From the NCBI RefSeq assembly GCF_000237925.1, contig NC_031496.1, positions 16,622,571 to 16,686,570 of the forward strand: DNA of 64,000 bases. The letters are read 5' to 3'. The position numbers and the translations under genes were made by a program. This DNA comes from Schistosoma mansoni. Lineage: Eukaryota > Platyhelminthes > Trematoda > Strigeidida > Schistosomatidae. Of the stretch, positions 46,280 through 56,354 are shown piece after piece; position 1 is the first letter of the stretch, and every line of letters begins with the position of its first letter. Under the pieces are notes generated by a model. It worked only from the letters and a program-made list of their open reading frames with translations. It was not told the DNA's origin and made no database searches.

Positions 46280-46445
46280 GCTGTTCAATGGTCTACACGT
46301 TAAGTGTTCGCGAGAGAAACTGAAATTTCTGGGTTCGGTCCTCTGTAGTGCCCACTTTTCAGTAGTCCCATACTAGGATGAAACAGCTGTCCAGTGCTTC
46401 CGGGTTTTCAGTATTGGTCTAGCCAAGATCAGTTAAGGATTCAAA
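46280..46445 (+). mobile_element. tRNA-headed SINE with hammerhead-like core (second type)
   Basis: Begins with an A-box-like stretch (tggctgttcaatggtc), followed 45 bases later by a B-box-like gggttcggtcctc (46331-46343). Then comes a stretch at 46357-46410 with the layout of a hammerhead: cagtagtccc - loop - aggatgaaac - gctgtccagtg. The expected CTGANGAG core is degraded here (ttcagtag). From memory this resembles a schistosome SINE different from SM-alpha. An old copy. Confidence 0.45.
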
Positions 46446-47953
46446 CTATGAAAATGAAAGTCACTTGATTTCGTATCAAACTGTAGCTTACTTTTTCAAT
46501 CGCTAGTCATTTTTCATAATTAGGTTATCAATTTTGTATAATTTATGATTTAGATTTGTCAAGAGCCAGCCCACTGTATCAAGTATTTTAGGAAGTTAGT
46601 TTTAACTGATTTCAAGCTCCTAATATGTTTTACCACATTATTTCGTTAACAACGCTGGAAGACAATGTTAATTTAAATTGAACTGTACAAGTGTTAATCG
46701 AATCAGGTAGACAATTGCGAAATAGCTTAGAAAGATAGGGAAAGTGTATGTATACACTGATGTCAAGTGATGTCGAAACATAACTTTAGATGTTTTAGTT
46801 CACTAAAGCCAACAATTTCACTGCTAAGTATCAAATGTCTGTTTTGGTTTTTAAATGAGAGAAATAATTACTGTTACAGAATTATTTGTTTGAATCGATT
46901 GTTTTCTAAATTCTGTAGGGTTTTCCTCTGGGAATTTTTTTGTCTTTTCACTTAAGCGTAATCAAATCAACAAATATGTAGACATATTAATGAAAGATAT
47001 TTGAAAACTATTAGACTCAAAAACTAATTAAAAATCACCTTCTAACTATTACATTTCGGCTGATAACCATAATGATATGACTTTGATAGATGATTAATTT
47101 TCCTACTTACAGCTACTAAATACAAAATGTTATTTCTACTGAATAGCATTCTTCATTATTAAATTCGTTCAGGGTTTAATACTAATTTGTGGTTGTGAAT
47201 TGAGCCAAACTGCATATATTTCCATGAAGTCAACAGTCTGACATCAGATAGTGGTGAGAAAATTATGACTGTTCGAGAGAACATTTTTAAGGATTACATG
47301 TTACACAAATTCAAAGAATTCCAATGTACGAGCATTTTAAGCAGTTTGACATTTTTCATACAAACTAAATAGATTCCTTCACAATTAGTCTTTTAATCAT
47401 TGTTAAATCATTTTTGAACGAATCAACATGATATTTATTATATGTGAATATAGCATAAAGAATCGTATCTGGAGTGTATTTTAGACTTACTTATCATTAT
47501 ACTAAATTGTGTTGATCATTTAAGAATCATGTAGTGTTTACTGTTATTAGTTTTTTCTCCTTTATAAATTTACTTCATTAAAAATGGCTTTGTAGTTTTT
47601 GTATAATATTAGCTAATAGCACACATGTGATATGAAAAGCAGGGGTAACAGGTACAAGTAATGATATAGACAAAGATTAATACTCTATACGAATATTTCA
47701 ACAATAATTCCCAGACTACAGCTATCAGTAAAAGAAGACAAATCTTTTCATTAAGTAAACCGCATAGTGTAGCTATAACAAGTTCAAGGATATTGTTAAA
47801 AATATAAGAGTACAAGTTTAATTCGGTATCGATTGAACAATATAAGGATAAAGCTACTAGTAGGAATTATAGTTTTTAAAATTAATTTTAGAATTTAAAA
47901 ATAGAAGATAAAACTTGCAGCTCAGATGGGTGTTTCCGATGATAATGACATCT
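46446..47953. other. No gene seen
   Basis: AT-rich, no convincing coding or repeat structure. Confidence 0.5.
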
Positions 47954-47964
47954 CTGAGCTAGAT

Positions 47965-49692
47965 CAGTCAGTCACAAGGTAGAACTTCGTACGTACGTAC
48001 ATCAGTTCGAGTTGTCATACCACATCAGCACAGAGATGCAGTTGTCGGTTCAAATCCCATAGTGGTAGAGGTCGTAAGAGCATATCAGTAATCGGAAAGA
48101 TTAGGGTTTGAAGATGTTATTCAAGGAGTACAATTCAGTGAAATAAATTTGGAAAGAGAAAAAAGATAGGGACGTGAAGAATTTAGAAGATTAGGACTTG
48201 TGAAAACGCAAAGAGTGGATGCACCTTCGTCATTGCAAACGATTTTGAGTCATGTTATTCACGGCCTCTAACCGTCGATTGCTATCATCTCGCGAATCCC
48301 AACCAGGTAGTCTACACCTACCAATATGGCCCAGTCCACTTGTCAGCGACTTCATGGATTTGTGCCACGTTTTGGTCTGTCCGCCCCTAGCTTTCTTCCA
48401 ACCCACTCCTACACCATAAGACATTGCACGTCGGGGCAGTCGGTGGTTGGGCATACGTAACAAGTGTCCTAGCTATCTCAACTGATGAAGTTTCACTACT
48501 TCATCAATCGATTTGCCATCCTTACCTAGTATCCGTTTCCTAACGATTGTATTACTTATTCGGTGGTCCCAGGATATACGAGCAATGCTTCGAAGACACC
48601 TATGATAGAATACTAGCAGCCTACGAACACCCTCCACTCTTACTGGCCATGTTTCACAGCCATAAAGTAGGACGGAGCGAACTGCTGAACAGTAAACTCG
48701 TCCTTTGGTTGCTAGACGGATATCTCGCCTACGCCATAAATGACGCAAGTCGGTAAAAGCTAGACGAGCCTTCTGTATCCGTGCTGAGATTTCGTCACAC
48801 ACCAGACCATAAGGGTTGATGAGACTCCCAAGATAAGTGAAGCAGTCAAGACGCTCAACTACTTCACTCCCTATCATTATTCCGGGTGTCGATGCAACCC
48901 AATTCTGAAGTAACATTTTGCACTTCGATGGAGAGAATCGCATCCCGAACATGCCTGCATTGTTGATTATAATGGTCAGAAGACTCTGAATTTTGTCAGC
49001 GTCTTCACCAAATAGAACTATGTCATCGGCATATTCTAAGTCAACAAGTGAGCCTCCCGGTAAAAGTTAAACTCCTGGAGATTTAGATGACGAGATTGTT
49101 ATCTCTAAAAGCATGTCGATGACAAAGTTAAACAAGAATGGCGAGAGTGGACAGCCATGACGTACACCGCTTGAGGGAATCAGTTCTGATGACAGTTCGC
49201 CATAAGCTCTAACTCGACCAGTTGTGTTCGAGTAGAGAGCCTTTATAATGTTAATGTACTTCTTTGGTACTCCTTTCAGTGAAAAACACTGCCATAGAAC
49301 CTCACGATCAATGGAGTCAAATGCCGCCTTAAGATCGAGAAATACTACTATTGTGGGACGTCTGAATGTGTGCCTATGTTCTAGGACCTGACGTAGAGTG
49401 AATATCTGGTCTATACAACCACGTCCAGGTCGAAAACAAGCTTGGTTTTCTCTAGTCTGCTCTTCACGAGCTTTAGTTAGGCGTCGAAGTATTATTGAAG
49501 CTAATATTTTAGACACTATATTAGTCAAACTGATTCTTCTGTGATTGTCACAAGAGGACTTTTGTCCTTTCTTATAGATTGGCACAATCAGTGATTGGGA
49601 CTAGTCAGGTGTGATTACGTCTAGTTCCTAGATTCTACCTAAGACCTCAGTCAATCTCACTGTTAATACTGGACCACCATCCTTAAAAATCC
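47965..49692 (-). mobile_element. RTE-like LINE copy 3, 5'-truncated, recent
   Basis: 1728 bp flanked by an 11-bp duplication CTGAGCTAGAT (47954-47964 and 49693-49703), tail cagtcagtca. The minus strand encodes RT at 49585-49067 (SSCDNHRRISLTNIVSK, GFRPGRGC changed to CFRPGRGC, FLDLKAAFDSIDREVL), then LEYADDIVLF just after an in-frame stop at 49067-49069. The thumb and C-terminus follow at 48952-48473 (MFGMRFSPSKCKMLLQNW, GCETWPVRVEGVRRL) and, after a second in-frame stop at 48473-48475 where relatives have Trp, at 48463-48230. One reading frame with two stops and few other lesions indicates a fairly young copy. Confidence 0.94.
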
Positions 49693-49703
49693 CTGAGCTA
49701 GAT

Positions 49704-50450
49704 AATGAGCTTATTAGCTATTACACAAGCCTCAAAACAATTTTTCTACTGACTTTGGTTGCGATTGGTTGTCTTCGTAGGTTGCATTTTATTGATTTGT
49801 CCTTGTATTCAAGTTGACCGTCCTGTCCTCACCAGATATCGCACTTAAGTGAGCGCATTACTTTTAGATTAGTGAGCGGGAATCTAATGGTCTGTATATT
49901 CAAATCCAGTTTACTTGTAAACAACGATAATCATTCAATCTATATACGTCTCAAAATTGACGCAATCTGTACAATCAATCAACTTAAAAAATTCAGTAAT
50001 GAAAATAATGTAATTTAGTTTTTTGTCTCATTACTAATATACATTATGTTTTGATGTGAAGCTTGGTTTCCTAGAATTAACGACGGAAATGATGCCATTG
50101 TACACATAAAAGATTATTGATCTCTCAAACGTTAAACCATCTAAGATCAAGAACACGTTATCAGGCCCAAAAATACGTAAATATTATTGCAATTAATACA
50201 GCTAGCAAAAAGTACAACAAAACAGATCTAGCAGTTTGTTCGAGTACATTACCCAATCCTAGCTTATTGTAATTAGAACATACATCAAGTTTCGGTTGTG
50301 ATTTATCATTTTCATGAAAGTGGTTTTACATGATTTCGTATTTAATATATATAAACTAAGCAATAGGCATAAATCAATAACTACTATGTCGACTGTTAAT
50401 TTATACACATGTGCATAAACAAGTTAATTTATGAAAAACTTTGTATTTTA
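49704..50450. other. No gene seen
   Basis: AT-rich, unassigned. Confidence 0.5.
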
Positions 50451-50454
50451 ACTA

Positions 50455-51180
50455 ATAATGTTTGTTATTAAATCACTGTGATAATTGCACTAACTAATGA
50501 TTGCTTGATACTTGATTGCACGCTTAAAACGAATTCCAAATATAGCATAAAACCCGTACAAGCAGTTTAGAGTCTTATTCGGTCCTTCTTCCTAAGCATT
50601 AGAATCATCTTTAAAAACTAATAAAGACAACACTTTGTCTTCAAATTTTTTGAGCCAAATATTGACAGTCCTGTTTCACCAACTAAAACTTCACAAGGCA
50701 TATATAAAGAATTATCGTCTCTAATTGACAATTAACAGCATCCCCGTATAGGCAGTTTGTATTCAGTAATTCTTAATACTGAGACTTCAGCGGGTCGTAC
50801 TAACACGTTAGAATTTAATGATTTCAAGTTCTTGAACGAGATAATGAACTCTATACTTCCTGTGTCAATAGTAAAATCATGGAATAACTCACGGGAGGTA
50901 TGTAATCGCTTCTCCATGTGAGAACTACCTTCCGAACTAGTAGATTGAGATAAGTGATCATTAGAAACACCCAGCTCAATTAAATCCGAACTACTGGATT
51001 TACCATCCCTAGTGGGGAAATGAACAGTAACTTTACAAATCCACTTAAGGTGTTTCATTTTATCACTTCGGCTGTGCTCATTAAGTTCTACCTGCCTTAA
51101 ATAGCATTATTTCGGGAATTCTACAATAGCACATCGATTCAAATACTTTTAATTATCATAATCACATATCTAGTACGTGG
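50455..51180. repeat. Short repeat (AB type) split by a retroelement fossil
   Basis: 50455-50565 matches the first half, and 51085-51180 the second half, of a repeat of about 170 bp found whole at 51310-51490 and 62285-62455. The middle part 50566-51084 holds the protease-like fossil, so the repeat appears to have been interrupted by it. Confidence 0.45.
50732..51058 (-). pseudogene. Retroelement protease-like fossil
   Basis: Minus-strand frame of 108 residues. Its second half has the look of a retropepsin N-terminal part (FTIDTGSIEFIIS near residue 62, followed by NLKSLNSNV and, at the end, ITEYKLPIRGCC). The first half is Ser-rich. No reverse transcriptase follows. A broken fragment of an LTR-type element; family uncertain. 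Confidence 0.5.
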
Positions 51181-51309
51181 TAATGTATATAAAGCTAATT
51201 AGATACACTACAATAGTAACTACTATAAGTGTGGAATTGGATACTTAAGACGAAAAAGCTGCGAGGTTCTTACAACGCAAGAAAGAATACAAAACTTATG
51301 AAAGAAATG

Positions 51310-51490
51310 GATCTTATTGTGATATTTGTACGAACTAATGATTCTTTTGTACTTGATTACCTGCTGATCTAAAATTCCAAATATAACACATTCATTTGTG
51401 CTTATCTAGTTTAATTTGCTACAAATTTTACTATTACGGGAATTTCTAGTCAATACAATAATTCGAATATTTTAATCATCACACTCATTC
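51310..51490. repeat. Whole copy of the AB repeat
   Basis: Shares gaactaatgatt...gtacttgatt...attccaaatata and then ttacgggaatttctag...caata...cgaatatttt with 62285-62455. No terminal repeats or coding sequence were seen. It may be a solo LTR or a small non-autonomous element. Confidence 0.45.
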
Positions 51491-51619
51491 ATCTATCAAA
51501 AGTGTGAAGATCAATTTAATCAAAATATGTTCATTTATATATCGATTTTATTGAAATTTTATCAATAATTGTCAAAAATGATCGAAATAGGAAAAAAGAT
51601 TGTTATATCCTAGCGAAGA

Positions 51620-51683
51620 CATGAGTATGGGTAACTTCCGGGACCTGTTAATGGACTATAATTCTATATATATTCTTACTGTT

Positions 51684-51725
<42 letters not shown>

Positions 51726-52100
51726 TCTTATTATATGCTTCATTTTGACCTATGAATTATTACTGTATGATTTACTGTTCCCAAATTATGTTCAGTTTAC
51801 TGATTACTGTATCCTACGTTCACAGTCACATTTGGCTTGATCTTGTACAAATATTATTCTCTATTTTATGGTGTGATGCGCTCTGTCTGTCTGGTATATA
51901 AACAGAGTATGCTTGAAATAAATGATTCGCATAGATTCGTATAGCAGAAGCTGCAATTGGTGTTCTGGACTCAATTGGAGGGGCTAGGCGGACAAGGGAC
52001 CAATAAGGACGCTAGACTACTCATACTGGTCGAACGTCATTGATTAGTCACGGTGTTAAGATCGGAAAAGTCGTATTTCGATTGGTGGATAATTCACGTG
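51620..52100 (+). repeat. LTR-like repeat, left copy
   Basis: Matches 53155-53620 in the same orientation over about 470 bases. It contains TATATAAA (51895-51902) and, 15 bases later, AATAAA (51917-51922), the compact promoter and polyadenylation layout of an LTR. A TA microsatellite (51689-51721) has expanded inside it. The exact ends and family are unknown. Confidence 0.55.
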
Positions 52101-52344
52101 ATAAAAGCCGGACATGAAAATCAATAACGAATTAGCATACGTCCATTTTTTATAAAGTCATAACAAAAATACTTAACTGGACAAAGTTATTAAAACAAAA
52201 TACATGCTACACGTTGTATTGAATGGAAGTTTGCACTAAATTATTACAAATCAAAAATATCATTCTGAATAAATGTTACATTAAAATAAAATGAAGATTA
52301 TGTTGAATAAGAAATCATTCTGAATTAAAATGAATATTATACCA

Positions 52345-52600
52345 AATGGTAAGCAAAGATGGATAGTGGCTAGCAGTGGAATCCAGGATGCGCGTTTCCT
52401 CTTATTTGGGACTCGTCGGCTGGATGTACCTGCATCACAGAGTTGATGTTCACTCTGGGAATCGAACCCAGTACCTTTCGCTTCAAACGCCATCGCGTTA
52501 TCCACTCAGCTACTAAGTCCTGATAGCCACTTGCTTGTGCAATGGGGTGAAGTTTAAATTCACTTAGTATTGTTTGTTTGAATCTTCCCATATGTCAATT
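52345..52600 (-). mobile_element. SM-alpha-like SINE with hammerhead core
   Basis: Read on the minus strand: A box TAGCTGAGTGG (52512-52502), perfect B box GGTTCGATTCC (52468-52458), then a hammerhead-like region (52430-52374). This is the layout of the schistosome SM-alpha family, a tRNA-like pol III unit carrying a self-cleaving ribozyme. The left end is near 52345. On the right it meets an inverted partial copy at 52612. Confidence 0.85.
52374..52430 (-). ncRNA. Degraded hammerhead ribozyme
   Basis: Order on the minus strand: GGTACATCCAGC, core CCGACGAG (active form CUGANGA), GTCCCAAATA, AGAGGAAAC, GCGCATCC, TGGATTCCAC. Flanking stems CATCCAG/CTGGAT still pair. Two changes matter: the core U is C, and the stem II strand GGAC is AGAG, so GUCC has lost its partner. 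Self-cleavage is unlikely for this copy. Compared from memory with the published SM-alpha ribozyme. Confidence 0.8.
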
Positions 52601-52611
52601 AGAGACTGACC

Positions 52612-52765
52612 AGTTGCAGTCCTAAACATCAATGGGAAGATTCAAAGAAACAATACTAAGTGGATTTAAACCAAATGTTTTATCACACAAAAAAGATTTG
52701 TATGACTCATATGTATCTGGTGCCCCTTTGTACCAATATTTATGTGTTCAAATAAATAGATATCA
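52612..52765 (+). repeat. Inverted partial SINE copy with LINE-like tail
   Basis: 52638-52675 (atgggaagattcaaag...aatactaagtgga) is an inverted match to 52550-52590 of the neighbouring SINE, forming a head-to-head pair. It ends in a tail at 52705-52760 shared with LINE copy 4 (tttgtaccaatat..atgtg). Confidence 0.7.
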
Positions 52766-53154
52766 CTAAAAACAGAACAAATTTATCTTATCCTAAGATT
52801 AGTATAGAACTAAGATAATGTAATAGCATATTAAAATATTCCCCATGTTTGTCAAGATATTACAGTATTACATAATATTATTTACTAAATGATAATATGG
52901 AGAAAAAAAAGCGTTATTATTCATAATTAATCTCAAGGTTGAAATATTTCAACTATATTCTATAAAAATGAACTAGAAGCAATAATGATATAATGACATT
53001 TCAAGTCAATTTTTTAGTTCATATAAAACATTTTCGAGAATAATTTTCATTACAAATCAATAACATTTAAATAGAATGATTGTTAATCATCTAGTTTAAG
53101 AATCCTACATTGTGGCGTACTAATCGTGAACTGTTATCTCCAAATAAAAATAAT

Positions 53155-53620
53155 GAATGGTAACTTTTGGGATTCATTTATGGACCAATACTATGAGTAT
53201 ATTTTTATCGTATAATTGTTAAATAAGTAAACTATTCATGTCCCTATTATTATGAACCTTATTTTGACCTGTTATCTATTATTATGCGATTTACCATTCT
53301 TGAGTTATGTTCTGTCTATCAATTACTATCTCAAACATTCACAGCCACATTTAGCTTAATCTTGTACTAATGTTATTTTTTATTTTATGTTACGATGTGG
53401 TCTTTTTGGTTTGTATATAAACCCAGTATGTTTGAAATACATGATTCATATAGCAGGGTTTTTTATTGGTGTTCTGGACTTAACAGGCATGGCTAGACAG
53501 GAAGAAGGACCGAATAAGACTCTAGACTGCTCGCACAGGTTTTATGCGTCATTGGTCCGGTCGATAAATCACTGATCTCTAAATGGCTGTATTATCACGT
53601 CATACATTAACAGGGCACAC
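53155..53620 (+). repeat. LTR-like repeat, right copy
   Basis: Diverged direct repeat of 51620-52100 (shared blocks: attttgacct, gatttac, cacatttrgcttratcttgta, gtatataaac, ggtgttctggact, gactctagactgctc). The TA expansion of the left copy is absent. The two copies may be a pair from one small element or two separate insertions. Confidence 0.55.
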
Positions 53621-53639
53621 AGGCCACAAGCTATAACAT

Positions 53640-54279
53640 GAACCCATCCAAAATATAGTACACACAGGATTAAATCTAGCACTTTCAAATCTTACAGTAG
53701 AGAGAATGATATCATGGAGTTACTTTTAAGTAAGAATCCGATAGTGTGCAATTTCGGATTAGGTTATTCTGTAAATCTGTTACTGAAAATATTTTGTCAA
53801 TTATAAGCATCGTAACAATAAATAATACTGAACAAAATTTATGCATACATATATGTAGGGCAAAATGAATTTATGGTATTTCTTACATGTTACTGTGCAA
53901 AACTGGTAAGTGATGTTTTATTTAATGTCGCCTTTTTAGTTCCAACTGTTGAGACTAATTTCTATAGATTTTTACGCGTTGCAAGATCGGTCAATGATTG
54001 CTAATGATTTTTCTCTTTACATTCTTTCGATCATATATAAATCAGAAGTGATCTACACTTTTTGATTTGTTAATCACCTAGTTTTTAGATTATAATCTTA
54101 CCCGGCATTATAAATGGTATGATTCAAGGTTACTCGTAATAATGTGAAGTCATCAATAGAGGCGAGAATTCATTTTATCTCATAAATGTTCCTGTTTTCT
54201 ATTTATTAAAGTATTTCAAAGGAAATAACCTTAAGATAAACACCAATCCACTCATTCCCAAAGATTTTTTTAGAAAAAA
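53640..54279. other. No gene seen
   Basis: AT-rich, unassigned. Confidence 0.5.
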
Positions 54280-55110
54280 AATATATATGATTGATCAACA
54301 TGTAGTCATAAGCAAAACAGTATTTGGGACAAATGTGAATCGATCTAAGTTGTTACACCACATAAACATAAAAAGATGAAGGTATGAAGACGAATACAAA
54401 AGGAGAAATAATAGTATCATCAGCAATAATAAAAAACTTTAAGCACAGAGAATCTGATTCAAAAAGAATGTATTTAATGGTGAACTGGAAAGTGTAAAAC
54501 AAATCTGAAATACAGGATTCGAAGGAAGATAATGAGTGAAGGAAATCCACACCATTGTGACCGATTTTTAGTGAAGCTACCCAACACCAACCACTGATCG
54601 CAATTATCAAGCGGATCCCAACCAGGTAATCTTCATCTACCAGCACGGCTAAGATCTGAAGTCTGTGACTTACAACCTATATGTATACCAGCTTATATAC
54701 TACAGAGGTAGGTGCTGGATGGGCTTACAAATACACATCTTGACCGTCTCAGTTGATAAAGGTTTACAAGCCCATCCAGTACCTACCTCTATATAGTGTA
54801 TAAGCTGGTATACATACAGGTTGTAAGGAAGCTAAGAACGACCGAACAAGGGTATGGAATCATCGCGTGAATTCACAGACTGCAGATCTTAGCCGTGCTG
54901 GTAGATAAAGATTATCTGGTTGGGATTTGCTCGATAACTCTAGATCTTGAATTCCAGTATCCTTTCATATATACGACCATCTTCCCGAGCAACATAGTCT
55001 TCTTGTTCATGATCTTTGCTACACTATTTAGACTCCACTATATATTTTGTTAATTTCATCTGACTGTGTTAATGTGGTTTGGTGACGTAGATTAATGCTT
55101 ATTTATAACA
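54280..55110. repeat. Fold-back repeat made of two RTE-like LINE 3' ends
   Basis: The left part (54280-54660) is an RTE-like 3' end on the minus strand; the right part (54885-55110) is one on the plus strand. Between them, 54668-54740 and 54758-54830 form a near-perfect inverted repeat (cttacaacctatatg... against ...catacaggttgtaag) around a loop of about 25 bases. Transcripts would fold into a long hairpin. Confidence 0.75.
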
Positions 55111-55807
55111 GGTCCTATATTGATGTATCTGTCCTAACACTAATCTTTCAGCTCTAACTAATAATAAATTCATGATTAATAGATCATAGTCTCAGTATAG
55201 TAGTATACGGTTCAAAAGGCACCACTCAATGTGTTGTGAATACGATACACTATTTCACAAGGAATTCCCCTCCCCTATTAATTTACAGCTACCTTGCTTA
55301 CATTTTAAAGTCAGATTTAAAGCCGCTTAACGAAAAGTCTGAAAGTTACTACCAAGGCATTTTATCACCAAATGAAAAACGCGTTCACATGGATGCAAAA
55401 AATATATGAACTGATTAGATTATAGACCAAAAAAGAGATTAGCATCAAATTTGATCTATAACGAAAATAAATTGTCACCAATATGATCAATAAGACAAAA
55501 ATTATTAGAGTACATTATATCTGTTGATTTTGTCGCTTTAATGTATATTATGCATAGAAAATACCAGCACCCCTAAAATGAAATAACTATTACATTTAGT
55601 TAGGCTTAGTGTTCGGTTACCTGTAATTAAAACTGACTGACCAAAAAGGAGAGGCAAAAACAAACCGTCTATATTCAAAAAGCGAAAGGTTAATTTGAAC
55701 GGGTTAGTGAAGTAAAAACACAAATAAAGAAAATAAAACGAAAATCAGAAATTTGAGGAAAAAACACAAATGCGGTACTAGTTCATTGGGAAAACAACGA
55801 AACGAGT

Positions 55808-56110
55808 ATGGAACATACAAAAAAACGAATAGTAATCACTTCGTTTTTACCCACAACCGAGTTAAAATATTTAGAAAATGAAGCAAGGAACAAAGTAATA
55901 CTAATTATACACATTGATCATTTTCCAACTACAGCATACAAAAATAATAAGCAAATAGCAGTCACGCACACTTTTAATGAAGTGAGACAACAAAAATGTT
56001 TTTGTTTAGTTCAAGTTTACAATGAAGTAAATATAGGGAATGTGAATACGGAAATGATTATGTATGTAATAGATTATTCCCGCAAAGAAATTAATTACAC
56101 AACGAAATAA
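55808..56110 (+). CDS. Unassigned open frame
   Basis: 100-residue frame beginning MEHTKKRIVITSF, not recognised. It is lysine/asparagine-rich like the local base composition, has no signal peptide or membrane segment, and lies antisense to the region just downstream of ARL8. It could be chance. Confidence 0.15.
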   Translation: MEHTKKRIVITSFLPTTELKYLENEARNKVILIIHIDHFPTTAYKNNKQIAVTHTFNEVRQQKCFCLVQVYNEVNIGNVNTEMIMYVIDYSRKEINYTTK

Positions 56111-56120
56111 GATGGGATTG

Positions 56121-56126
56121 TTTATT
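56121..56126 (-). terminator. Possible polyadenylation signal of ARL8
   Basis: AATAAA on the minus strand about 230 bases after the ARL8 stop (56355-56357). Confidence 0.3.
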
Positions 56127-56354
56127 TGAATTCTTCTGTGAGTGGTTACGAAGGTATATCGGGATTACATATGAGATTTAATTAAATCTTCGCATAATGA
56201 CCAATATATGAGAAAAATAACGTGTAAATCAAAGTATAACTCGGACTGTCCATAATGTTGAATATCCAGCCAAAGATGGTATTTTAAATTATTCATTGGG
56301 TGAATTAGAGATTATTATCAATCGAGTAAATGGATTATTTCAAATTCATTACTT

